This document shows positions 1 to 13,400 of a stretch of 64,000 nucleotides of DNA, piece by piece. The notes below the pieces were generated by a model, which saw nothing but the letters and a program-made list of their open reading frames with translations, ran no database searches and was not told the origin of the DNA. How positions within the stretch are numbered: position 1 is the stretch's first letter; every line of letters begins with the position of its first letter. This stretch comes from Latrodectus hesperus (taxonomy: Eukaryota; Arthropoda; Arachnida; Araneae; Theridiidae), in NCBI GenBank assembly GCA_037975125.1, contig CM075857.1, positions 19,317,997-19,381,996 on the forward strand, read 5' to 3'. A program made the translations under genes and the position numbers.

Positions 1-639
1 CTTTCATGAAATTATATCTTAACAAATCATTTCATTCATCATATAAAGCAGCAGAAGTCATCAGCCCATAAATTGACTGCTATAAAAAAAGCACCTAAAA
101 TATAAATACCAAACATTTAAAAATAGCTGATATAAATTGCAATCAGCTATATCAAAGTCGTAATACACTTTGTCTTTTTTTATCATTTCTATTATAGAAA
201 GAGCAAAAAGATCAGATAAATTATCCGATCATCATTACCATGTGTTGACAAAGCTTATACATAATATATACTACACCCAATTTATCATGTTCATCGTTTT
301 GCGTGAAGAATTTTTATCACTTGACCATGACATGAAATCAAATGGTTCACTCACAGAATCTTCAATTATTAATAGCGTACTTAAATTGTGAGATTATTAT
401 GATAATAAGATGATTACATAAATTACGATTGAAAGAGAAACAAATGTGTATCAATAGATTATAAACCCTTTCCTCCGAAGTCTCCTATTTTTAAACTATG
501 GACATCCTATAAAAAAAATAATAAATCGACACATGAGTAAATATTACATCTCACTTCAAGAATACATTTGTGTGATCATGATTTAAAAATTAAATACCAC
601 TTCACACGATCTCCAATGGTGTTAAATGTACAGTATGAA
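1..639. other. AT-rich spacer, nothing recognised
   Basis: No open frame with family resemblance, no tandem array and no inverted repeat was seen. The only open frame (170-391) is short and of biased composition. Confidence 0.5.
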
Positions 640-1000
640 AATTTATGGATTTTGGTTTGTTGTCGTGTCCATTTGAGGTGTAGTCAAATCACGGCCTTGG
701 CAATGAGTACAATTTTATCATTATAGAGATTTCTCTGAAAGGGAAATTCGTCAATAGCTTGTTAACTTCTTATGATGGCCGGGCAGTTAAAAATATGTTC
801 TGGGGTGAGCTTCTCCTCAGAGCAGTTCCTACATGATTTGTAAGATATGTATTCGTAATCATTCCACAGAAGTGTGGGGTTCTAAGTCTGGAAATAGTCC
901 TGATAATAATCCTGTCTGCATTGATAACACATAATTGATATTCCATTTTGATGTGTTTTTCTTTCAGTTTGTTTCTATCAATTGCATTGGCGTCTCTTAA
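640..1000 (-). mobile_element. LINE 3' end fragment (non-LTR retrotransposon)
   Basis: Read on the minus strand, about 835 down to 779 encodes CRNC, an acidic stretch and then PEHIFNCPAI. This is the C-x2-C...H-x4-C knuckle found near the C-terminus of reverse transcriptases of the I/Jockey/R1 type. Similar wording follows for about 40 residues, with an in-frame stop just after the knuckle. No 5' part is present, so this is a 5'-truncated or eroded copy. The clade is not resolved. It lies about 120 bp left of the P-type element and is probably unrelated to it. Confidence 0.6.
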
Positions 1001-1118
1001 AGTTACGGTATTTTTTATGAAAATGTATTAACATACATACATCATCACATCCAAAACGTTTCTTATTTGGCCAACATAGTTGAAACGAAAAACAAGTTCA
1101 GCAAGAAATCGAATTGGC

Positions 1119-1157
1119 ATATCCCCTAGGGCTAGGGAAAACATAAGGGCTGGCTCA
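1119..1157. repeat. Left TSD and left TIR of the P-like element
   Basis: The TSD ATATCCCC (1119-1126) is followed by a 31-bp TIR (1127-1157). The matching right end is the inverse complement at 3490-3519, followed by the same octamer at 3520-3527. The first TIR base differs between the ends (T versus C). Confidence 0.9.
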
Positions 1158-1338
1158 TCGCTTTGATGTATCGCATGCCGCCTTGTCACCGGAGAGGGGA
1201 AGAGCGTGACGTCACTGGGCATCCACTGGCTGGCATTCTCTATGCTAGCATGTGTCTGATCGCAGCTTTCTTATTCATTTTGGCTTGTTTATTGTTGATG
1301 TTTTCATTTTAAGCAAGAATATTTTTAAAAAGGAAAAC

Positions 1339-3219
<1,881 letters not shown>

Positions 3220-3527
3220 AGTTAATAGGTAAATATATTTTTATATTGGTTATACAATTTTAAGTTAATTTCAATATTAATAATAATTTTTTTGGGTTTA
3301 TTTAATAATAATTGCAAATTTGCAAAATATTTGAGAGGCATTTGTAGTTTTTTTCACTCTGATTAAAAACAAAATGAACTTAAAAATAAAAAGTAAGTAT
3401 TTTGCTTAGAAATTCCAGGCAGCTTATTCTCCTTGGATGCCTGACTACGTCATCAACGGCTATTTCCGGTGACAGTTTTGGAGAGTATTTGAGCCAGCCC
3501 TTCTCTTTCCCTAGCCCTGATATCCCC

Positions 3528-4031
3528 TATGGCAAATAAAGCAGAGCGAGAAAAGGTGAAGAACTACTATACTTCAAATATCCATTGGGTTGCAGTTCTG
3601 TGACTGGTGGATATAAACATGTTTGTGGTCATTTTCAGATTCGTTTTCAGTTAAGCTCTGATGGAGACTGTTAGTCCTGTTTTTATAATTGGCTAATCCT
3701 ACCATCATAGAGAAAAAAATAATTTTTTTTCACTACAATAAAAAGACCCTTTATTTTACTTATAGATAAAAACTCTGAGTTACGCATGGCAAAAAAGAAA
3801 ATAATATTGCTGATAAAAAAAGATTAAAAAATAGTATGACCCAGTACAAATTGCACCTTGTCATGGTAGAAATTCTAAAGGAAACATAAATCGAAAATTA
3901 ATAAGTGCATATATTATTCAAATTCACAATAATTGGATTGAAACAAATTATTAATAAGTGAAAGTTCTAAATTCTCTTATAAATTAAAAAAAGATTCAAG
4001 ATATACTAAACTCCAGGTAGTTTTATCTTAC
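3528..4031. other. Spacer between P-like element and exon
   Basis: AT-rich. No recognisable element. If the exon on its right belongs to a minus-strand gene, this is the start of its downstream intron. Confidence 0.4.
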
Positions 4032-4342
4032 CGTTTGAACCATTTATCCAATGTTTTGTACTTATGTTCACAGTGGACTCGTCTGTCGCACCTGTGGGGC
4101 GAAAGTCGAGGCACACACAGCTCGTCTTCTTTCCAGGGGCTCTTCAGGGGTCGGTGGCAGCTGTACACGCAGTCCCTGACGTTGATGAAGGAGCGTGGGT
4201 GAGGAAATATCTTCTTCTTGGAAACATTCACTTTGGTCTTCAGCTTCACTTCGTCGGGACACAGGCATGTCTTGCAGTGAGGGCGACGTGTCCTGCCGAA
4301 ATAGAATCTCTCGGGCTTGTCCGTGAAGTCTTCCATCCTATG
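4032..4342 (-). CDS. Internal coding exon of an unidentified Cys/His-rich protein
   Basis: Read leftwards, a good acceptor (pyrimidine-rich run ending in CAG at 4345-4343) precedes 4342. A strong donor, CG|GTAAGA, follows 4032. The 311-nt exon is open in one minus-strand frame throughout, and the first stop is the TAA inside the donor itself. The upstream intron is phase 0 and the exon ends two bases into a codon. The ~103 residues are basic with 8 Cys: CKTCLC near residue 22, then C-x3-C, single Cys residues and CDRRVHCEH near the end. No signal peptide or membrane segment is seen. GC content is clearly above the surroundings. I do not recognise the family. The Met at 4336 need not be a start. 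The plus-strand open frame over the same bases (4064-4384) is taken as a shadow, because it fits no splice sites. Neighbouring exons were not found and may lie outside the window. Confidence 0.6.
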
Positions 4343-4441
4343 CTGATGTCAAAGGAGAGAAAAATTCAGGAATGTTATCTATAATTTAAAATGATTTATC
4401 TTTGCAGACAAAATTCAGTATTAATTATCATATGTTTTTTC

Positions 4442-4991
4442 GGTACTTTTCCGTTTCGCCGGCGCAGGCGATAAAGTCGCCAAAAATGATACAACCGGCG
4501 CTAGAGGGAATATCTCCGCTGGTAACCTTTTACTGCTACGTTTCCAAAGCATGTGACGGCCTTTTACTGTCAACTACTTTATTTCGACTCTTTTTTCCCC
4601 ATTTTATAATTTTATGCTATGTTAACATATATACAAATTTAATAATTTCATAAAATCTCTCTAGAAAAAATAGTATTTTAAAAATTGATCTTAAAAAATA
4701 ATAATCGTAACAAATTCACATAAAAAATATTTAAAAATAAATAATATTTTGAAATATGCATCACACGATAAATTGTAATCTAATATAATAAATAAATAAA
4801 TTGAGGCTCTGGCATCCATCATTCCACGCATAGCGTGAACACGAGAACAACAATTAAATAAATAAATTTAAAATTTTTTATGTAAAACAACATAATTTAA
4901 AAAATTTTTTATGTGTGTACTGTATGTTGTCACCAATTGGCGACTTCATTTTCGTTTGGCGATATTTGCGCCGGCGAAACGGAAAAGTACC
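4442..4991. mobile_element. 550-bp MITE with 25-bp perfect TIRs and 8-bp TSD
   Basis: The two ends share 25 perfect inverted bases (GGTACTTTTCCGTTTCGCCG, then GCGCA). After a gap, GTCGCCA is shared too. The octamer GTTTTTTC flanks both sides (4434-4441 and 4992-4999). An 8-bp duplication fits hAT or P-type mobilisers, though this octamer is low in complexity. The interior is AT-rich and non-coding. It lies in the presumed intron upstream of the 4032-4342 exon. The open frame at 4402-4653 is only its TIR read through. Confidence 0.8.
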
Positions 4992-5282
4992 GTTTTTTCT
5001 TTAAAATAAACCTCTATCGCGTTCGCGTAAAAAATTTTTTATAAGTTCCAAGCTATTTCAAGTGTTTGGATCTCACCACAGACTGGAATGATCAGCGCTC
5101 TGATACTCAATTCAACATTTTGTATGGTCATCTGAATATTAAATTTAAACCTGATAAATAAAGAGCGTGAATATATATTATTGAAATAATAAGATTTAAA
5201 AAATAATGAAACATTAGAACCGAAAGTGAAACATTAGAAAATACAAATATTTTCCATTTTCGTATTCGTTTCCGAAATTACT

Positions 5283-5508
5283 TATCTTACGAAGTTAACT
5301 CGTAAAAATTTCTAGTAAAATGCTGAAATGGGACAAAATGTTCTAAATTTCATCGCGATGACGTAAACACTAGGGTTGTTAAATTGAATTTTCGCCTTAA
5401 TTCTTATTGGTCTTCATCTGTATGACGTAATAATTATCCGGTTGCCAGATACAAATGAATATCCGCCAAAAAATCGCATTTGGCGCATGGATTATACGGC
5501 ACCTGTGC
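5283..5508 (+). repeat. Dispersed MITE-like family M2, copy 1
   Basis: Bases 5283-5426 reappear as the reverse complement at 8696-8839 (both 144 bp). Bases about 5420-5508 resemble 63509-63608, including GTTGCCAGATA and the terminal GGATTATACGGCA...TGTGCC. The 63-kb copy has both inverted ends. Here only the right end is clear. The open frame at 5442-5657 crosses this repeat and is not considered coding. Confidence 0.6.
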
Positions 5509-7660
5509 CAAGTCCTCAACAATGTCATTATTTTCCTTCCTTTGCATGTGAAATTGTTTTAATGAAATTAAATTTCACTTTACAAATCTACGTTAATCAA
5601 AATTATTCCACATTTCAAATATCTGAAAGTCAAATTTACACTCATGGGAATTGCTGACCGAATTCCAATGTGACACATTATCCTTACCTTAAAAAATCGA
5701 CAAAAGCAGCCATCGTGACCTAATTCTAATTTTTACAATAATGTCTTTACCATCATCACACCTATTTTGTAACTGAATAAAAATATGAATAAAAAGGCGA
5801 TAATATAATTTAGTGGTCAATTCGATATGTTTTATGCCTATATAACTAAATATCAGTATAACAATTTACCTTTATAAAGCTGTAAATAATCTGGCTATAA
5901 TTAATTAATTTTTTAATCTAATATCACATTAAATTTAAATATCAACTGAATGTTAAATATCTAGCATTATTTAATTTTCAGCTGCTTCTTACAATCTATC
6001 AACTTGAAGCCGATAATCACAGCTACAACCTCGTGATTTTAAATCATAGTTAAATGACTAAGTCCTATACTGAGCCAGCATCATTTTTTCCAAACTTTTA
6101 TTGCCGTTAAACCAGTAAAACCAGCTAAAACATTATTATTATGTATACATGGTAAATATTTTCTCGTTTTATAAGTTAAAATCCTCGTTTATGTTAACTG
6201 TCCAAAACGCTCGCCATTCAACAAAGGAGAATTTTTGAAATAAATCTAAAAAACAAAACTTTCTAATCTTGTTTTGCTATTAGACAAACCAAAATTATTT
6301 TATTTTAATCCTTTTCTAAACGCGGGTAAAAAGAAATTTTACACCTAAAAGTCTGCACATTTTAGTGCGTTAAATGATCTGGAACAATACAAATACTATA
6401 TATTTATCGATACATTAGTCGCCATTTTAAACCAAATTTGGTATTTAATCGTTATCATTATACGCACTTTTTTCTGAAATTCAAATTCAAGCAGACTCGT
6501 GAAAAAAAAGGAAAAAGAATGATCGCGTTAGAGTGTTAATAAAAAAGTGTGTTTGAACATTCCAGAACTTTTCGCAATTGCACCTTTATGTTAAAATTCG
6601 TATTTGACACATTACATTTTAAATATTCGTGGTATTCTAACTTCGCTTGTTTGGTTCTGATATTGCATAACAATTTTGAACATCATATATCATGATTACA
6701 TTCCTAAAAAAAAGTATCGGGAACAAAAAGTGATGTTGAACGTAAAACACACCACAAATAAATATATACCTGAAAAAAATACACCTTGCTCTGTTATAGT
6801 TAGAGTATTTCGTGTCAAAAATAACCGTTACAATATATCCTGTACTCTATCTTCTTGAAATAAACATAGACTTCTTAAGTAGACTTTTCAGTCAGCAACA
6901 TTGCAAATGGATTCAAAATTATTGGATTTCTATAGTTTTTATCGTAATCAACATTTTGGATATTTCACAAACTATTAAAATTTTAGATGATATCATCGTG
7001 GTCATGCATCTTTACTTCTGAAATTTGAGAGATATATCTTATACAAAACTAGACAATCAATTTTCTCTAACTATTTTGACTTTTCAATGTCTTTTTCTTT
7101 CGACAGCATTTTTTAGTATTTTCCTGAACATGTAATACATTTGTTACAGTTGAATAATCTTAATTTGTCTTTCAGAAAATGCTCAGTTGTTGACGGGAAC
7201 TGGCTGGAAAAAAGCGAGTATATAGATGACAAAATTTTTAAAAAAATGTCTCTTGTTTTTAAATTCTCTTCAATTTAAATAAAGAAATGTAAAATATTAT
7301 AAGTTAAATAAGCAAATTAAGGGTTTACCTTCCAATCTTGGTGATATTTATTGCGCTTAAAAATCAAAACATCTATTATACAGGTATTCTCAATTGCTTT
7401 GAGTAAATTAAAATCTTTTCTAACTTGTGAAGAAATAAGAAAATAAGTTAGCCTTAAGCTCAATCAAGTTTGATTCTGTTAATCACTATGATCTCAATTA
7501 CAAATTTGATACTTAAATCTCTGAGTACCAAATTTAGTTAATAATTTGATCCGATACAAGAAGTGGACAATATCATCCGATTCCAGTCCGAGATATGCTC
7601 ACGTGATGCTCTTATTTGTTAGCATTTCAGACAAAGATGCAACATCTTGATTCACTCAGA
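5509..7660. other. AT-rich spacer, nothing recognised
   Basis: No coding similarity, tandem array or clear inverted repeat. The short open frames at 6676-7021 look random. Confidence 0.4.
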
Positions 7661-7675
7661 ATATGAGACTTTTGG

Positions 7676-8511
7676 ATCAGTTTTACTGTATGGTCACCCT
7701 TGGCGCGTTTTTTTAAGCCAAATTTGGCGAACATTCGAACCGCCTTATTTTTGTCTGATACGATTCTCGCGAGATGCTCAGCTTGCCTCGCGAGACAAGT
7801 CTCATGCTATCCTCTACGAATTTTCAGATATCGTTTCTAACCTTTCTTCGCAAATAAAATTCTGTTGAGTAGAGTAAAATAAATAAAATTTGCTGTAAAC
7901 AAAATATTGTCGCCGAGATTTTATTTCAACAGGTTGTCTGCTCTGCGTTGCTTTTTTTCAGTTATTATCTTGCAGAATATGTGTGGAGGAAAAAAACAAT
8001 AAAATGTGTAATAAATTCCTTGCGTTCATCGATTCCATTATACGGGTCTACCCGCCAAAAACATCTGACCCGGAGCAGGCAGTAGCGGCTTCGATGGCAA
8101 AATAGGAGCTGGAGAGAGGTATTTTTATTGTTCATTGTTTACATAATTAATAATAAATTAAATGGTCTTCATGAAATGAATTTCCTATGAATATTTACGG
8201 ATTTAAATTCATCAATATAAAATTTAATCAAAACATTTTATGGATAATTTAAAATATCAACTTTATTATTTTACCATTGATGTTTGAAATCTATAAATTT
8301 GCGTTTTATGTTAATTTTGTAAAATTAGTTGAGCATATTGATAGATACCAACAATGTATGAAATAGTTGTCACTATTTCAGCCATTTCCCTCTCGCCATT
8401 TTTTCCGATCGGAAATTCGGCATGCAGTCACTCGTCATACGTATACGTATAACATCATACGGCCTTGGCGACTTTTTGAAAATTTCGCCAAGGGGACCAT
8501 ACGGTAAAATT
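7676..8511. mobile_element. Probable non-autonomous element, family M1, copy 1
   Basis: The left end reads CAGTTTTACTGTATGGTCAC, then CCTTGGCGCG. The right end, inverted, reads GGTAAAATTTTACCGTATGG, then TCCCCTTGGCG. The two are diverged inverted repeats. The right half (about 8270-8511) recurs at 9424-9645. No transposase is present. The exact termini and a TSD could not be fixed. Confidence 0.5.
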
Positions 8512-8577
8512 TTACCCGAGACTTTTAAAGTGCCCACTGATAAGCGAGGACAGACAGGACAGGAAAAGTCCTCGTCG

Positions 8578-9645
8578 GCTCAGTTTTACTGTACGGTCAC
8601 CCTTGGCGCGTTTTTTTTTTTTTTTTTTTTTTTTTTAAGCTAAATTTGGCGAACAGAGCCTTATTTTTGTCTCATGTGATTCTCGCGAGATGCTCGTCAT
8701 ACAGATGAAGACCAATAAGAATTAAGGTGAAAATTCAATTTTAACAACTCTAGTGTTTACGTCATCGCGATGAAATTTAAAACATTTTGTTCCATTTCAG
8801 CATTTTACTAGAAATTTTTGCGAGTTAACTTCGTAAGATTTTTTAGTGTGTTTTACAATTTGCTTGTCAGTTTTGATAATTAAATTCCAGGTTGTATTGC
8901 TCTTTTTCATTAATTTAAAAATTTAAATTGAATTTAAAGTTACTGTTTAAAATTGTGTCGACACATTCTTTCTGTAGTTTATGTATGGCGTTCTTATAAT
9001 TTATATTATTACTATAAAATACTATATAATTTGCATATACATTTTTAAAATTATTGTTTCTGTATTTAATTTCTTAAAGATATTCTATTTAACAGTTCAA
9101 TTTGTACTTAATAATTTATATTTATTCTTTTCCGAATGTTGCTTTATTTTTCATTGTTATTCGTGTTCGGATTCTTCTGGAATTTTCGTTAGAATTCGTA
9201 TTCTGATTTTCTTAAAACTGATATTTACTTTTTCGAAGTTCCCATATTTTCCTTATTCGCATTCGTTTCCGAAGTAATTTCTTTTTTTCAGCTCCCTCGT
9301 TCTTTTCGAAATATTTTTGTGAATCAAAATATTTTATCGAAATCAAAATATTTATTCGAAATATTTTTGTGTTTTGTTTTAATCAAAAAATTTTATGCAT
9401 AATTTAACATATCAACTTTATTATTTTACCATTGATGTTTGAAATCTATAAATCGGCGTTTTTCGTTAATTTTGTAAAATTAATTGAGCATATTGTTAGA
9501 TACCAACAATGTATGAAATATTTTTCACTATTTCAGCCGCGTTCCTCCTGCCGTTTTTCCCGATCGGAAATTCGCCATACGGTCTCCCTTGGCGACTTTG
9601 TGAAAATTTCGCCAAAGGTGACCGTACAGTAAAATTTTACCAAAA
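8578..9645. mobile_element. Probable non-autonomous element, family M1, copy 2
   Basis: The same inverted ends as the copy immediately to the left: left 8578-8608, right about 9600-9645. The inner motif CTCGCGAGATGCTC is also shared. A T26 tract (8611-8636) interrupts the left end, where copy 1 has T7. The copy contains the inverted M2 segment 8696-8839 in place of part of copy 1's interior. Confidence 0.5.
8696..8839 (-). repeat. Family M2 segment, inverted copy of 5283-5426
   Basis: A 144-bp reverse-complement match to 5283-5426 with few differences, running from GTCATACAGATGAAGAC to CGAGTTAACTTCGTAAGAT. It is embedded in M1 copy 2. Confidence 0.75.
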
Positions 9646-9721
9646 ATTTCCTTAACTAATAGAATTCTAAATTAAAAATTGCAATATTTGTAAACAATCT
9701 CTTTTGAATCTTAAGATAAGA

Positions 9722-9764
9722 AGAAGCCTTGCTTACTTAAGAAGATGCCTTGCTTACTCCAACA
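9722..9764 (+). repeat. Short tandem duplication
   Basis: A ~21-bp unit (GAAGAAGCCTTGCTTACTTA) is followed by a near copy (GAAGATGCCTTGCTTACTCC). Confidence 0.6.
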
Positions 9765-9819
9765 TTAAAAATTTTCTTTTAATTAATATTTCTGAAATAA
9801 TAAAAAGCAGATTTGTAAA

Positions 9820-10480
9820 ACATGGGCTCAAAAAATCGTTATTCCCCCCTAGATAATAGCTTTAGATATCTGAGCTTTGAGTGGATTGATTCCGACCTGT
9901 TCCTTTCCGAGATATTGATAAGAAATCAAATCGTTGAAAATGTACTTCGTAGTGAGAGATCCGAATTATTTATTATCCGGGCAGTTACACGAAATGGAAA
10001 GAAGTTTGTCTCTGGATGTTTGGCATTAACTCATTGTTAAACCTAATACAGAATAGTTAAATTGAAGCATAATTAATGCTGACTTGAATTCCCTATAAAT
10101 TTGCTTATGCTGCGATGTTATTAATTTAAGCATTCTTCTCAGAAACAGAATTAATCCTTCAAGAACAAACGCATGAGTTTTTTTACCCTCCTTTTGAAAC
10201 CGCTGGGGGGTAAAGAAAAAATAATTACAGCATCGGGTATCCCTTCGTTCTGGATTCATACAATTTAATCTTTTAAAAATTATTTTTGTGTGTCTATTAC
10301 AGCGCACGTGTTTGCGCTTTTTCTAATACGCCACCAACAGGAAATGTTTTGAAACGCATGAGAAGGGAGTTTCGACTTCAACATTTAATAATTTTGTAAT
10401 GAAATGGAATTTTCATGCATTAGAGCAATGTTTGATTATTTTAGTGTTTATTTTATTCGATCTATACATGAAACTTTATT
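9820..10480 (+). repeat. Dispersed repeat family R3, copy 1
   Basis: GTGTTTGCGCTTTTTCTAAT, then ACGCCACC, then a TTCGACTTCAACATTTAATA segment and a TTTATTCGAT segment align in order with 42370-42540 and, more weakly, with 33630-33835. The left limit is uncertain. The open frame 9822-10040 and the minus-strand frame 10026-10307 lie on it and are not considered genes. Confidence 0.5.
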
Positions 10481-13400
10481 TCGTAGTGCCAACACAGCAT
10501 TTTAAACAAAGCTAAATAAATTATATATCATTGTTTTTTCAATTACCAATTTTTAAGTTTCTACAACTAGTGGTTACCGAATTGCGAAGCTCACATGCAA
10601 TTACTTCTTTCTATTTGCTTTAGATACCTCGTGTCTGTGAACATACATTATTTCTAAGCGAGGAAGCAAAATGTTATTCATTAAAATTGTATTAAACGGA
10701 AAATGTATTGAGTTTCAGAAAATATATTTGAAAAATAATCTTGTAATATATTTGCCCCTTGATACTTAGATTTTATACATTTAAATCGATTAAGATTTTT
10801 AAATCAATCGATATTTATTGTGTCATCATTGAAATTCATTTTGCTTAATGTCTGTTTAATTTCCAAAATAAGTTTTAAATAATATTTACTGCAACAATGA
10901 TTTATATTTCTATACTATTGTTTTTTAACATAATTAAGAAAATATTTTTCTCTATACGTTGAAAGCGTTTAAAAATGAAAAGCACATTTCATTGATAAAG
11001 TAAATACAAAAAGATTTTAATTTGAGCATTGAATCAAATTCTTATTTTTGAAAAACATGAAATAAAAATAAAATTCTCAATAACATTAATTCTCGAAGAA
11101 AAGAATTATTTCACTTTTCCTGGTTTTATGCGCTCATTCACGAAAACAGTGATTTAGTCATATTGTCTTAGTGGCGCCATCTATTGAAAGTATTTAACAA
11201 AAGTCTTTAATTCTTAAATGAAACCTGCTATTAAGGATGTTTTTATGATTATACATATTTTTCATTAATACGAAAGTGATATTTTCCATCGGGAATTATA
11301 TATGATTCAGTTAATTCACGTAATGTATTTTATTTCATTTTTTCTTAAAGTATTTAAAAATAATATTCCAAAATTGGATTTAGCATAGAAATCCTGGGCA
11401 AAACACTAATTTTTTTAAGTTTAGAATTTTTCGTGATATGTTGCACAAAAGTGATGATTTCGTCTAAAAAATTAATACTTAAAAATACTATAAGTCACTG
11501 AACCAATCACCGAGTGTTTGATTTTAAAAATTTTGGGCTTTTTGTTCCATTTATCATAATTTTGATCGAGCAATACTTAAAATTTAATTTTTTTGTCAGT
11601 TTAATTACTTCTTCCATTTTAAATTTTTACTTTATTCTTGTTATTAAAAACCACTGTATGAAATAAAGAAGGCTAATTTCATACTAGTTTAATAAATATA
11701 TTTCTTAATTTCTATAATATCTACATCTATAAATGGATTTATAAACATATGTTACAATTATAGGTTTATAAACAATGTATTTCATATAAAATAGCGCTAG
11801 CTGAAATAATGCATGTCAACTCAAAAACAACTATCATATGTCGAATAAATTTTTAATTTAAATTTTTCACTTAAGTATTTATTCTTTTAATATTTTGCCT
11901 TATTTATGCCTCAATTTTTGCCATTTACTCTACAATTTGTATTTATTTACAATGCATATCAACATAGATATGAGTATAATATCAACTTTTCACATATGAA
12001 ATCTCTTGTGCTTATAACGTTTAAGAAAATAGACAAAAGCTATTTATTTATTCATATTTTTTTCAAAATGGTCTATCTGCAATTGAAAAAAAATATATTA
12101 TCATTCTCAAAAAGCAAAAACTATTAAAAATCTAAAATTTACTAAATATATAGTTTGATTTTTACTGTAAAAAATGTAGTTAGAATTGAATTTTGCAAAA
12201 GAATATTTTAATCCTTATAAATCTCTTGAAAATATTCTGAAATTGGAATAATATTTAAAAAACATTATTTAAAATTAATTTCATACAAAAACGTTCAACA
12301 TTGATCATAATTATTTCCTTAGTTTTGCTGAATTTCAAAAATAGATTCATAAAAGTATAGATTCTTAAGTTGATAGACTCATAATTTCGAAGGTTTTGAA
12401 ATAAAGAGATATTTTTATTCAAGCTCATTTTTTATCATCATCATTCAAGTTTTTTTTTTAATGCATATAACTTTTTAGAAAAGTTTTCTCTTTTCTAATT
12501 TAAAAAAAAAATTTCTGCACCTGCTTCTTAAACTATTTTCGGAAAAGAATAAAACAATTTCTGTCTTCTACCAAAAAGGTAGGTGTTTTAAATATCTAAA
12601 AAATAAATAAATAAATTTTTGGTTTCCAAAAATGTTTATAGCAAATATATTCAATTTCAACATGCTATATTACCCTGGGCATTGCAGAGTTTTATCGCAA
12701 CTACTGTGAAAGAATAAGACTAGCGTTGTCTGCATGAAATAGTCGAGATTAACAAACAATACTTAGTTGCGTCAAAAAATAGCAAGAGTCAATATGCCAT
12801 AGAAACATGCCCATGGAAACAGCACAACCAAATTTAGAGTTTACAGAACACGTCAACAGAAGATTGATTCCAGTATTTTAAGTAACATCACATTTTCGTT
12901 TGAGACTTGTACATCAGATCTATCTTGGATGTTTAGAAAAGCTTTTCAATTGGCTAGATTATTCATGATATCAATTCTCATGGCTGACGCAGCATTCAAA
13001 TGTAGCATAGACCTTATGAGATCAAGTTTTCAAGTTGTCGAAAATTTATTGAGCATTGCTTTGTAATGGGAAAAAAACTACATTTACATAATGTTCTAAT
13101 CAAATTAATTATTGAGTAAAGTCGGTCCTATTCAGTCACTTGAAGACAATTTGCAACCATTCGATGATTTCCTGATTTGAGGTACCAAAAACGATGTTCA
13201 TTTTTAGGATAGCATAGAGCCAGTCACCTAAGTGAAATTGTTCTGAATCGGCAGAGGAAACATTCCAAGCAAAATCTTATTTGATTATACATTCAAATAA
13301 CTTAACAAATATAAAGGTCTTCGAACATGCATAGAAAGCGTCCAATGGTCAATTTTTAGACAAAATCATTGATTAGCAATTCGGCACTCACAATACATAG

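Noticed and set aside
4064..4384. Plus-strand 106-codon frame over the exon
   Set aside because: It does not fit splice sites, whereas the minus-strand frame ends exactly at a strong donor and begins after a good acceptor.
5442..5657. 71-codon open frame
   Set aside because: It starts inside a dispersed repeat also found at 63.5 kb, where the frame is not kept.
5283..8839. One 3.5-kb transposon with 144-bp TIRs
   Set aside because: No duplicated target outside the arms and no transposase inside. The right arm sits within another element (M1 copy 2), and similar sequence occurs at 63 kb as part of a small MITE.
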